Shown: one piece after another, positions 27,058 to 38,863 of the stretch
Numbering within the stretch: the stretch's first letter is position 1
How the letters are laid out: every line of letters starts with the position of its first letter
Assembly (NCBI GenBank): GCA_031769625.1
Contig: JAUIMM010000694.1
Span: 4,920,501-4,984,500 of the forward strand
Direction of reading: 5' to 3'
Source: Taudactylus pleione
Lineage: Eukaryota > Chordata > Amphibia > Anura > Myobatrachidae
DNA: 64,000 nucleotides
The notes under the pieces: generated by a model
Told to the model about the DNA's origin: nothing
The model's input: the letters and a program-made list of their open reading frames with translations, nothing else
The model's database searches: none
Position numbers and translations under genes: made by a program

Positions 27058-30000
27058 GCCCTATGAGTGACACCATTGCTGCTGCATAGAGAGCGCGGAG
27101 CCCTATGAGTTACACCATTGCTGCTGCATAGAGAGCGCGGAGCCCTATGAGTGGCACCATTGCTGCTATACAGGGAGCGCGGAGCCCTATGAGTGGCACC
27201 ATTGCTGCTGTACAGGGAGCGCGGAGCCCTATGAGTGGCACCATTGCTGCTGCACAGGGAGCGCGGAGCCCTACGAGGGGCACCATTGCTGCTGTACAGG
27301 GAGAGCAGAGCCCTATGAGTGGCACCATTGCTGCTGTACAGGGAGCGCGGAGCCCTATGAGTGGAACCATTGCTGCTGTACAGGAAGCGCGGAGCCCTAT
27401 GAGTGGCACCATTGGTGCTGCACAGGGAGCGCGGAGCACTATGAGTGGCACCATTGCTGCTGTACAGGGAGCGCAGAGCCCTATGAGTGGCACCATTGCT
27501 GCTGTACAGGGAGCGCGGAGCCCTATGAGTGGCACTATTGGTGCTCCACAGGGAGCGCGGAGCACTATGAGTGGCACCATTGCTGCTGTACAGGGAGCGC
27601 AGAGCCCTATGAGTGGCACCATTGCTGCTGTACAGGGAGCGCGGAGCCCTATGAGTGACACCATTGCTGCTGCATAGAGAGCGCGGAGCCCTATGAGTTA
27701 CACCATTGCTGCTGCATAGAGAGCGCGGAGCCCTATAAGCGACACCATTGCTGCTGTACAGGGAGCGCGGAGCCCTATGAGTGACACCATTGCTGCTATA
27801 TAGAGAGCGCGGAGCCCTATGAGAGACACCATTGCTGCTGTACAGTGAGCGCGGAGCCCTATGAGTGGCACCATTGCTGCTGTACAGGGAGCGCGGAGCC
27901 CTATGAATGACAACATTGCTGCTGTACAAGGAGCGCGGAGCTCTATGAGTGACACCATTGCTGCTGTACAGGAAGCGCGGAGCCCTATGAGTGATATCAT
28001 TTCTGCTGTACAGGAAGCGCGGAGCCCTATGAGTGGCACCATTCCTGCTGTACAAGGAATGCGGAGCCCTATGAGTGGCACTATTGCTGCTGTACAGGGA
28101 GCGCGGAGCCCTATGAGTGGCACCATTGCTGCTGCATAGAGAGCGCGGAGCCCTATGAGTGGCACCATTGCTGCTGTACAGGGAGCGCGGAGCCCTATGA
28201 GTGGCACCATTGCTGCTGCACATGGAGCGCGGACCCCTATGAGTGACACCATTGCTGCTGCATAGAGAGCGCGGAGCCCTATGTGTGACACCATTGCTGC
28301 TGTACAGAGAGCGCAGAGCTCTATGAATGGCACCATTGCTGCTGTACAGGGAGCGCGGAGCCCTATGAGTGACACCATTGCTGCTGCATAAAGAGCGCGG
28401 AGCCCTATGAGTGACACCATTGCTGCTGCACAGGGACCGCGGAGCCCTATGAGTGGCACCATTGCTGCTGCACAGGGAGTGCGGACCCCTATGAGTGACA
28501 CCATTGCTGCTGCATAGAGAGCGCAGAGCCCTATGAGTGACACCATTGCTGCTGTACAGAGAGCGCAGAGCTCTATGAGTGGCACCATTGCTGCTGTACA
28601 GGGAGCGCGGAGCCCTATGAGTGGCACCATTGCTGCTGTACAGGGAGCGCGGAGCCCTAAGAGTGGCACCATTGCTGCTGCACAGGGAGCGCGGAGCCCT
28701 ATGAGTGATACCGATGCTGCTGTACATGGAGCGCGGAGCCCTATGAGTGACACCATTGCTGCTGCACAGGGACCACGGAGCCCTATGAGTGACACCATTG
28801 CTGCTGCACAGGGAGCGCGGAGCCCTATGAGTGGCACCATTGCTGCTGCATAGAGATTGCGGAGCCCTATGAGTGGCACCATTGCTGCTGCATAGAGAGC
28901 GCGGAGCCCTATGAGTGGCACCATTGCTGCTGTACAGGGAGCGCGGAGCCCTATGAGTGGCACCATTGCTGCTGTACAGAGAGCGCTGAGCCCTATGAGT
29001 GGCACCATTGCTGCTGCACAGGGAGCGTGGAGCCCTATGAGTGACACCATTGCCGCTGCACAGGGAGTGCGGAGCCCTTTGAGTGACACCATTGCTGCTG
29101 TACAGGGAGCGCGGAGCCCTATGAGTGACACCATTGCTGCTGCACAGGGAGCGCGGAGCCCTACGACGGGCACCATTGCTGCTGTACAGGGAGAGCGGAG
29201 CCCTATGAGTGACACCATTGCTGCTGTACAGGGAGCGCAGAGCCCTATGAGTGGCACCATTGCTGCTGTACAGTGAGTGCGGAGCCCTATGAGTGACACC
29301 ATTGCTGCTGTACAGTGAGTGCGGAGCCCTATGAGTGGCACCATTGCTGCTGTACAGTGAGTGCGGAGCCCTATGAGTGGCACCATTGCTGCTGTACAGG
29401 GAGCGCGGAGCCCTATGAGTGACACCATTGCTGCTGTACAGGGAGCGCGGAGCCCTATGAGTGACACCATTGCTGCTGTACAAGGAGCGCGGAGCCCTAT
29501 GAGAGGCACCATTGCTGCTGTACAGGGAGCGCGGAGCCCTATGAGTGGCACCATTGCTGCTGCATAGAGAGCGCGGAGCCCTATGAGTGACACCATTGCT
29601 GCTGTACAGGGAGCGCGGAGCCCTATGAGTGATACCATTGCTGCTGCAAAGAGAGTGCGGAGCCCTATGAGTGGCACCATTGCTGCTGTACAGGGAGCGC
29701 GGAGCCCTATGAGTGGCACCATTGCTGCTGTACAGGGAGCGCGGAGCCCTATGAGTGGCACCATTGCTGCTGCATAGAGAGCGCGGAGCCCTATGAGTGG
29801 CACCATTGCTGCTGCACAGGGAGCGCGGAGCCCTATGAGTGACAGCATTGCTGCTGCATAAAGAGCGCGGAGCCCTATGAGTGACACCATTGCAGCTGCA
29901 CAGGGACCGCGGAGCCCTATGAGTGACACCATTGCTGCTGCATAGAGAGCGCGGAGCCCTATGAGTGGCACCATTGCTGCTGTACAGGGAGCGCGGAGCC

Positions 30001-33000
30001 CTATGAGTGGCACCATTGGTGCTGCACAGGGAGCGCGGAGCCCTATGAGTGGCACCATTGCTGCTGCACAGGGGCCGCGGAGCCCTATGAGTGACACCAT
30101 TGCCGCTGCACAGGGAGTGCGGAGCCCTTTGAGTGACACCATTGCTGCTGTACAGGGAGCGCGCAGCCCTACGAGGGGCACCATTGCTGCTGTACAGGGA
30201 GAGCGGAGCCCTATGAGTGGCACCATTGCTGCTGTACAGGGAGCGCGGAGCCCTATGAGTGTCACCATTGCTGCTGTACAGGGAGCGCGGAGCCCTATGA
30301 GTGGCACCATTGGTGCTGCACAGGGAGCGCGGAGCCCTATGAGTGGCACCATTGCTGCTGTACAGGGAGCGCAGAGCCCTATGAGTGGCACCATTGCTGC
30401 TGTACAGGGAGCACGGAGCCCTATGAGTGGCACTATTGGTGCTCCACAGGGAGCGCGGAGCACTATGAGTGGCACCATTGCTGCTGTACAGGGAGCGCAG
30501 AGCCCTATGAGTGGCACCATTGCTGCTGTACAGGGAGCGCGGAGCCCTATGAGTGACACCATTGCTGCTGCATAGAGAGCGCGGAGCCCTATGAGTGACA
30601 CAATTGCTGCTGCATAGAGAGCGCGGAGCCCTATAAGCGACACCATTGCTGCTGTACAAGCAGCGCGGAGCCCTATGAGTGACACCATTGCTGCTATATA
30701 GAGAGCGCGGAGCCCTATGAGAGACACCATTGCTGCTGTACAGTGAGCGCGGAGCCCTATGAGTGGCACCATTGCTGCTGTACAGGGAGCGCGGAGCCCT
30801 ATGAGTGACACCATTGCTGCTGTACAAGGAGCGCGGAGCTCTATGAGTGACACCATTGCTGCTGTACAGGAAGCGCGGAGCCCTATGAGTGATATCATTT
30901 CTGCTGTACAGGAAGCGCGGAGCCCTATGAGTGGCACCATTGCTGCTGTACAAGGAATGCGGAGCCCTATGAGTGGCACCATTGCTGCTGTACAGGGAGC
31001 GCGGAGCCCTATGAGTGGCACCATTGCTGCTGCATAGAGAGCGCGAAGCCCTATGAGTGGCACCATTGCTGCTGTACAGGGAGCGCGGAGCCCTATGAGT
31101 GGCACCATTGCTGCTGCACAGGGAGCGCGGACCCCTATGAGTGACACCATTGCTGCTGCATAGAGAGCGTGGAGCCCTATGAGTGACACCATTGCTGCTG
31201 TACAGAGAGCGCAGAGCTCTATGAGTGGCACCATTGCTGCCTTACAGGGAGCGCGGAGCCCTATGAGTGACACCATTGCTGCTGCATAAAGAGCGCGGAG
31301 CCCTATGAGTGACACCATTGCTGCTGCACAGGGACCGCGGAGCCCTATGAGTGGCACCATTGCTGCTGTACAGGGAGCGCGGAGCCCTATGAGTGGCACC
31401 ATTGCTGCTGTACAGGGAGCGCGGAGCCCTATGAGTGGCACCATTGCTGCTGCACAGGGAGCGCGGAGCCCTATGAGTGATACCATTGCTGCTGTACATG
31501 GAGCGCGGAGCCCTATGAGTGACACCATTGCTGCTGCACAGGGACCGCGGAGCCCTATGAGTGACACCATTGCTGCTGCACAGGGAGCGCGGAGCCCTAT
31601 GAGTGACACCATTGCTGCTGCATAGAGAGTGCGGAGCCCTATGAGTGACACCATTGCTGCTGCAAAGGGAGCGCGGAGCCCTATGAGTGGCACCATTGCT
31701 GCTGCATTGAGATCGCGGAGCCCTATGAGTGGCACCATTGCTGCTGCATAGAGAGCGCGGAGCCCTATGACTGGCACCATTGCTGCTGTACAGGGAGCGC
31801 GGAGCCCTATGAGTGGCACCATTGCTGCTGTACAGAGAGCGCTGAGCCCTATGAGTGGCACCATTGCTGCTGCACAGGGAGCGTGGAGCCCTATGAGTGC
31901 CACCATTGCCGCTGCACAGGGAGTGCGGAGCCCTTTGAGTGACACCATTGCTGCTGTACAGGGAGCGCGGAGCCCTATGAGTGACACCATTGCTGCTGCA
32001 CAGGGAGCGCGGAGCCCTACGACGGGCACCATTGCTGCTGTACAGGGAGAGCGGAGCCCTATGAGTGACACCATTGCTGCTGTACAGGGAGCGCAGAGCC
32101 CTATGAGTGGCACCATTGCTGCTGTACAGTGAGTGCGGAGCCCTATGAGTGACACCATTGCTGCTGTACAGTGAGTGTGGAGCCCTATGAGTGGCACCAT
32201 TGCTGCTGTACAGTGAGTGCGGAGCCCTATGAGTGGCACCATTGCTGCTGTACAGGGAGCGCGGAGCCCTATGAGTGACACCATTGCTGCTGTACAGGGA
32301 GCGCGGAGCCCTATGAGTGACACCATTGCTGCTGTACAAGGAGCGCGGAGCCCTATGAGAGGCACCATTGCTGCTGTACAGGGAGCGCGGAGCCCTATGA
32401 GTGGCACCATTGCTGCTGCATAGAGAGCGCGGAGCCCTATGAGTGACACCATTGCTGCTGTACAGGGAGCGCGGAGCCCTATGAGTGATACCATTGCTGC
32501 TGCATAGAGAGTGCGGAGCCCTATGAGTGGCACCATTGCTGCTGTACAGGGAGCGCGGAGCCCTATGATTGGCACCATTGCTGCTGTACAGGGAGCGCGG
32601 AGCCCTATGAGTGGCACCATTGCTGCTGCATAGAGAGCGCGGAGCCCTATGAGTGGCACCATTGCTGCTGCACAGGGAGCGCGGAGCCCTATGAGTGACA
32701 GCATTGCTGCTGCATAAAGGGCGCGGAGCCCTATGAGTGACACCATTGCAGCTGGACAAGGACCGCGGAGCCCTATGAGTGACACCATTGCTGCTGCATA
32801 GAGAGCGCGGAGCCCTATGAGTGGCACCATTGCTGCTGTACAGGGAGCGCAGAGCCCTATGAGTGGCACCATTGGTGCTGCACAGGGAGCGCGGAGCCCT
32901 ATGAGTGGCACCATTGCTGCTGCACAGGGACCGCGGAGCCCTATGAGTGACACCATTGCTGCTGCACAGGGACCGCGGAGCCCTATGAGTGGCACCATTG

Positions 33001-34329
33001 CTGCTGCACAGGGAGCGCGTAGCCCTATGAGTGACACCATTGCTGCTGCACAGGGACCTCGGAGCCCTATGAGTGACACCATTGCTGCTGCACAGGGAGC
33101 GCGGAGCCCTATGAGTGGCACCATTGCTGCTGTACAGGGAGCGCGGAGCCCTATATGCAACACCATTGCTGCTGTACAGGGAGCGCGGAGCCCTATGAGT
33201 GACACCATTGCTGCTATATAGAGAGCGCGTAGCCCTATGAGTGGCACCATTGCTGCTGTACAGGAAGCGCGGAGCCCTATGAGTGATATCACTTCTGCTG
33301 TACAGGAAGCGCGGAGCCCTATGAGTGGCACCATTGCTGTTGTACAGGGAGTGCGGAGCCCTATGAGTGACACCATTGTTGCTGTACAGGGAGCGCAGAG
33401 CCCTATGAGTGGCACCTTTGCTGCTGCATAGAGAGCACGGAGCCCTATGAGTGACACCATTGCTGCTGCACAGGGAGCGCGGAGCCCTATGAGTGACACC
33501 ATTGCTGCTGTACAAGGAGCGCGGAGCCCTATGAGAGGCACCATTGCTGCTGTACAGGGAGCGCGGAGCCCTATGAGTGGCACCATTGCTGCTGCATACA
33601 GAGCGCGGAGCCCTATGAGTGACACCATTGCTGCTGTACAGGGAGCGCGGAGCCCTATGAGTGATACCATTGCTGCTGCATAGAGAGTGCGGAGCCCTAT
33701 GAGTGGCACCATTGCTGCTGTACAGGGAGCGCGGAGCCCTATGATTGGCACCATTGCTGCTGTACAGGGAGCGCGGAGCCCTATGAGTGGCACCATTGCT
33801 GCTGCATAGAGAGCGCGGAGCCCTATGAGTGGCAGCATTGCTGCTGCACAGGGAGCGCGGAGCCCTATGAGTGACAGCATTGCTGCTGCATAAAGGGCGC
33901 GGAGCCCTATGAGTGACACCATTGCAGCTGGACAGGGACCGCGGAGCCCTATGAGTGACACCATTGCTGCTGCATAGAGAGCGCGGAGCCCTATGAGTGG
34001 CACCATTGCTGCTGTACAGGGAGCGCGGAGCCCTATGAGTGGCACCATTGGTGCTGCACAGGGACCGCGGAGCCCTATGAGTGGCACCATTGCTGCAGCA
34101 CAGGGAGCGCGGAGCCCTATGAGTGACACCATTGCTGCTGTACAAGGAGCGCGGAGCCCTATGAGAGGCACCATTGCTGCTGTACAGGGAGCGCGGAGCC
34201 CTATGAGTGGCACCATTGCTGCTGCATAGAGAGCGCGGAGCCCTATGAGTGACACCATTGCTGCTGTACAGGGAGCGCGGAGCCCTATGAGTGATACCAT
34301 TGCTGCTGCACAGGGAGCGCGGAGCCCTA

Positions 34330-36597
34330 TGAGTGGCACCATTGCTGCTGTACAGGGAGCGCGGAGCCCTATAAGCGACACCATTGCTGCTGTACAGGGA
34401 GCGCGGAGCCCTATGAGTGACACCATTGCTGCTATATAGAGAGCGCGTAGCCCTATGAGTGGCACCATTGCTGCTGTACAGGAAGCGCGGAGCCCTATGA
34501 GTGATATCACTTCTGCTGTACAGGAAGCGCGGAGCCCTATGAGTGGCACCATTGCTGCTGTACAGGGAGCGCAGAGCCCTATGAGTGGCACCATTGCTGC
34601 TGTACAGTGAGTGCGGAGCCCTATGAGTGACACCATTGCTGCTGTACAGTGAGTGCGGAGCCCTATGAGTGGCACCATTGCTGCTGTACAGTGAGTGCGG
34701 AGCCCTATGAGTGGCACCATTGCTGCTGTACAGGGAGCGCGGAGCCCTATGAGTGACACCATTGCTGCTGTACAGGGAGCGCGGAGCCCTATGAGTGACA
34801 CCATTGCTGCTGTACAAGGAGCGCGGAGAACCCTATGAGAGGCACCATTGCTGCTGTACAGGGAGCGCGGAGCCCTATGAGTGGCACCATTGCTGCTGCA
34901 TAGAGAGCGCGGAGCCCTATGAGTGACACTTGCTGCTGTACAGGGAGCGCGGAGCCCTATGAGTGATACCATTGCTGCTGCATAGAGAGTGCGGAGCCCT
35001 ATGAGTGGCACCATTGCTGCTGTACAGGGAGCGCGGAGCCCTATGATTGGCACCATTGCTGCTGTACAGGGAGCGCGGAGCCCTATGAGTGGCACCATTG
35101 CTGCTGCATAGAGAGCGCGGAGCCCTATGAGTGGCACCATTGCTGCTGCACAGGGAGAGCGGAGCCCTATGAGTGACACCATTGCTGCTGTACAGGGAGC
35201 GCAGAGCCCTATGAGTGGCACCATTGCTGCTGTACAGTGAGTGCGGAGCCCTATGAGTGACACCATTGCTGCTGTACAGTGAGTGCGGAGCCCTATGAGT
35301 GGCACCATTGCTGCTGTACAGTGAGTGCGGAGCCCTATGAGTGGCACCATTGCTGCTGTACAGGGAGCGCGGAGCCCTATGAGTGACACCATTGCTGCTG
35401 TACAGGGAGCGCGGAGCCCTATGAGTGACACCAATGCTGCTGTACAAGGAGCGCGGAGCCCTATGAGTGGCACCATTGCTGCTGCATAGAGAGCGCGGAG
35501 CCCTATGAGTGACACCATTGCTGCTGTACAGGGAGCGCGGAGCCCTATGAGTGATACCATTGCTGCTGCATAGAGAGTGCGGAGCCCTATGAGTGGCACC
35601 ATTGCTGCTGTACAGGGAGTGCGGAGCCCTATGATTGGCACCATTGCTGCTGTACAGGGAGCGCGGAGCCCTATGAGTGGCACCATTGCTGCTGCATAGA
35701 GAGCGCGGAGCCCTATGAGTGGCACCATTGCTGCTGCACAGGGAGCGCGGAGCCCTATGAGTCACAGCATTGCTGCTGCATAAAGGGCGCGGAGCCCTAT
35801 GAGTGACACCATTGCAGCTGGACAGGGACCGCGGAGCCCTATGAGTGACACCATTGCTGCTGCATAGAGAGCGCGGAGCCCTATGAGTGGCACCATTGCT
35901 GCTGTACAGGGAGCGCGGAGCCCTATGAGTGGCACCATTGGAGCTGCACAGGGAGCGCGGAGCTCTATGAGTGGCACCATTGCTGCTGCACAGGGACCGC
36001 GGAGCCCTATGAGTGACACCATTGCTGCTGCAATGGGACCGCGGAGCCCTATGAGTGGCACCATTGCTGCTGCACAGGGAGCGCGGAGCCCTATGAGTGA
36101 CACCATTGCTGCTGCACAGGGACCGCGGAGCCCTATGAGTGACACCATTGCTGCTGAACAGGGAGCGCGGAGCCCTATGAGTGGCACCATTGATGCTGTA
36201 CAGGGAGCGCGGAGCCCTATAAGCGACACCATTGCTGCTGTACAGGGAGCGCGGAGCCCTATGAGTGACACCATTGCTGCTATATAGAGAGCGCGTAGCC
36301 CTATGAGTGGCACCATTGCTGCTGTACAGGAAGCGCGGAGCCCTATGAGTGATATCACTTCTGCTGTACAGGAAGCGCGGAGCCCTATGAGTGGCACCAT
36401 TGCTGCTGTACAGGGAGCGCGGAGCCCTATGAGTGACACCATTGCTGCTGTACAGGGAGCGCGGAGCCCTATGAGTGGCACCATTGCTGCTGCATAGAGA
36501 GCATGGAGCCCTATGAGTGGCACCATTGCTGCTGCATAGAGAGCGCGGAGCCCTATGAGTGACACCATTGCTGCTGCATAGAGAGCGCGGAGCCCTA
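34330..36597. repeat. 2.27-kb tandem duplication, copy 1
   Basis: Repeated at 36598-38863 with offset 2268, falling to 2266 after a two-base insertion at 34828 (GCGGAGAACCCTATGAG). Both copies share the two-base deletion GAGTGACACTTGCTG at 34921 and 37187. Confidence 0.8.
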
Positions 36598-38863
36598 TGA
36601 GTGGCACCATTGCTGCTGTACAGGGAGCGCGGAGCCCTATAAGCGACACCATTGCTGCTGTACAGGGAGCGCGGAGCCCTATGAGTGACACCATTGCTGC
36701 TATATAGAGAGCGCGTAGCCCTATGAGTGGCACCATTGCTGCTGTACAGGAAGCGCGGAGCCCTATGAGTGATATCACTTCTGCTGTACAGGAAGCGCGG
36801 AGCCCTATGAGTGGCACCATTGCTGCTGTACAGGGAGCGCAGAGCCCTATGAGTGGCACCATTGCTGCTGTACAGTGAGTGCGGAGCCCTATGAGTGACA
36901 CCATTGCTGCTGTACAGTGAGTGCGGAGCCCTATGAGTGGCACCATTGCTGCTGTACAGTGAGTGCGGAGTCCTATGAGTGGCACCATTGCTGCTGTACA
37001 GGGAGCGCGGAGCCCTATGAGTGACACCATTGCTGCTGTACAGGGAGCGCGGAGCCCTATGAGTGACACCATTGCTGCTGTACAAGGAGCGCGGAGCCCT
37101 ATGAGAGGCACCATTGCTGCTGTACAGGGAGCGCGGAGCCCTATGAGTGGCACCATTGCTGCTGCATAGAGAGCGCGGAGCCCTATGAGTGACACTTGCT
37201 GCTGTACAGGGAGCGCGGAGCCCTATGAGTGATACCATTGCTGCTGCATAGAGAGTGCGGAGCCCTATGAGTGGCACCATTGCTGCTGTACAGGGAGCGC
37301 GGAGCCCTATGATTGGCACCATTGCTGCTGTACAGGGAGCGCGGAGCCCTATGAGTGGCACCATTGCTGCTGCATAGAGAGCGCGGAGCCCTATGAGTGG
37401 CACCATTGCTGCTGCACAGGGAGAGCGGAGCCCTATGAGTGACACCATTGCTGCTGTACAGGGAGCGCAGAGCCCTATGAGTGGCACCATTGCTGCTGTA
37501 CAGTGAGTGCGGAGCCCTATGAGTGACACCATTGCTGCTGTACAGTGAGTGCGGAGCCCTATGAGTGGCACCATTGCTGCTGTACAGTGAGTGCGGAGCC
37601 CTATGAGTGGCACCATTGCTGCTGTACAGGGAGCGCGGAGCCCTATGAGTGACACCATTGCTGCTGTACAGGGAGCGCGGAGCCCTATGAGTGACACCAA
37701 TGCTGCTGTACAAGGAGCGCGGAGCCCTATGAGTGGCACCATTGCTGCTGCATAGAGAGCGCGGAGCCCTATGAGTGACACCATTGCTGCTGTACAGGGA
37801 GCGCGGAGCCCTATGAGTGATACCATTGCTGCTGCATAGAGAGTGCGGAGCCCTATGAGTGGCACCATTGCTGCTGTACAGGGAGCGCGGAGCCCTATGA
37901 TTGGCACCATTGCTGCTGTACAGGGAGCGCGGAGCCCTATGAGTGGCACCATTGCTGCTGCATAGAGAGCGCGGAGCCCTATGAGTGGCACCATTGCTGC
38001 TGCACAGGGAGCGCGGAGCCCTATGAGTCACAGCATTGCTGCTGCATAAAGGGCGCGGAGCCCTATGAGTGACACCATTGCAGCTGGACAGGGACCGCGG
38101 AGCCCTATGAGTGACACCATTGCTGCTGCATAGAGAGCGCGGAGCCCTATGAGTGGCACCATTGCTGCTGTACAGGGAGCGCGGAGCCCTATGAGTGGCA
38201 CCATTGGAGCTGCACAGGGAGCGCGGAGCTCTATGAGTGGCACCATTGCTGCTGCACAGGGACCGCGGAGCCCTATGAGTGACACCATTGCTGCTGCACA
38301 GGGACCGCGGAGCCCTATGAGTGGCACCATTGCTGCTGCACAGGGAGCGCGGAGCCCTATGAGTGACACCATTGCTGCTGCACAGGGACCGCGGAGCCCT
38401 ATGAGTGACACCATTGCTGCTGAACAGGGAGCGCGGAGCCCTATGAGTGGCACCATTGCTGCTGTACAGGGAGCGCGGAGCCCTATAAGCGACACCATTG
38501 CTGCTGTACAGGGAGCGCGGAGCCCTATGAGTGACACCATTGCTGCTATATAGAGAGCGCGTAGCCCTATGAGTGGCACCATTGCTGCTGTACAGGAAGC
38601 GCGGAGCCCTATGAGTGATATCACTTCTGCTGTACAGGAAGCGCGGAGCCCTATGAGTGGCACCATTGCTGCTGTACAGGGAGCGCGGAGCCCTATGAGT
38701 GACACCATTGCTGCTGTACAGGGAGCGCGGAGCCCTATGAGTGGCACCATTGCTGCTGCATAGAGAGCATGGAGCCCTATGAGTGGCACCATTGCTGCTG
38801 CATAGAGAGCGCGGAGCCCTATGAGTGACACCATTGCTGCTGCATAGAGAGCGCGGAGCCCTA
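36598..38863. repeat. 2.27-kb tandem duplication, copy 2
   Basis: Second copy of 34330-36597. It lacks the two-base insertion of copy 1 at 34828, so that insertion arose after duplication, while the GACACTTGCTG deletion came before it. Confidence 0.8.

Larger units (their letters stand above)
23594..31936. repeat. 8.3-kb tandem duplication of array segment, copy 2, with SINE
   Basis: Second copy of 15573-23593. It carries the SINE at 26701-27057 and about five extra units just to its right, both absent from the matching position of copy 1 (about 18762). The SINE therefore probably inserted after the duplication. Confidence 0.8.
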
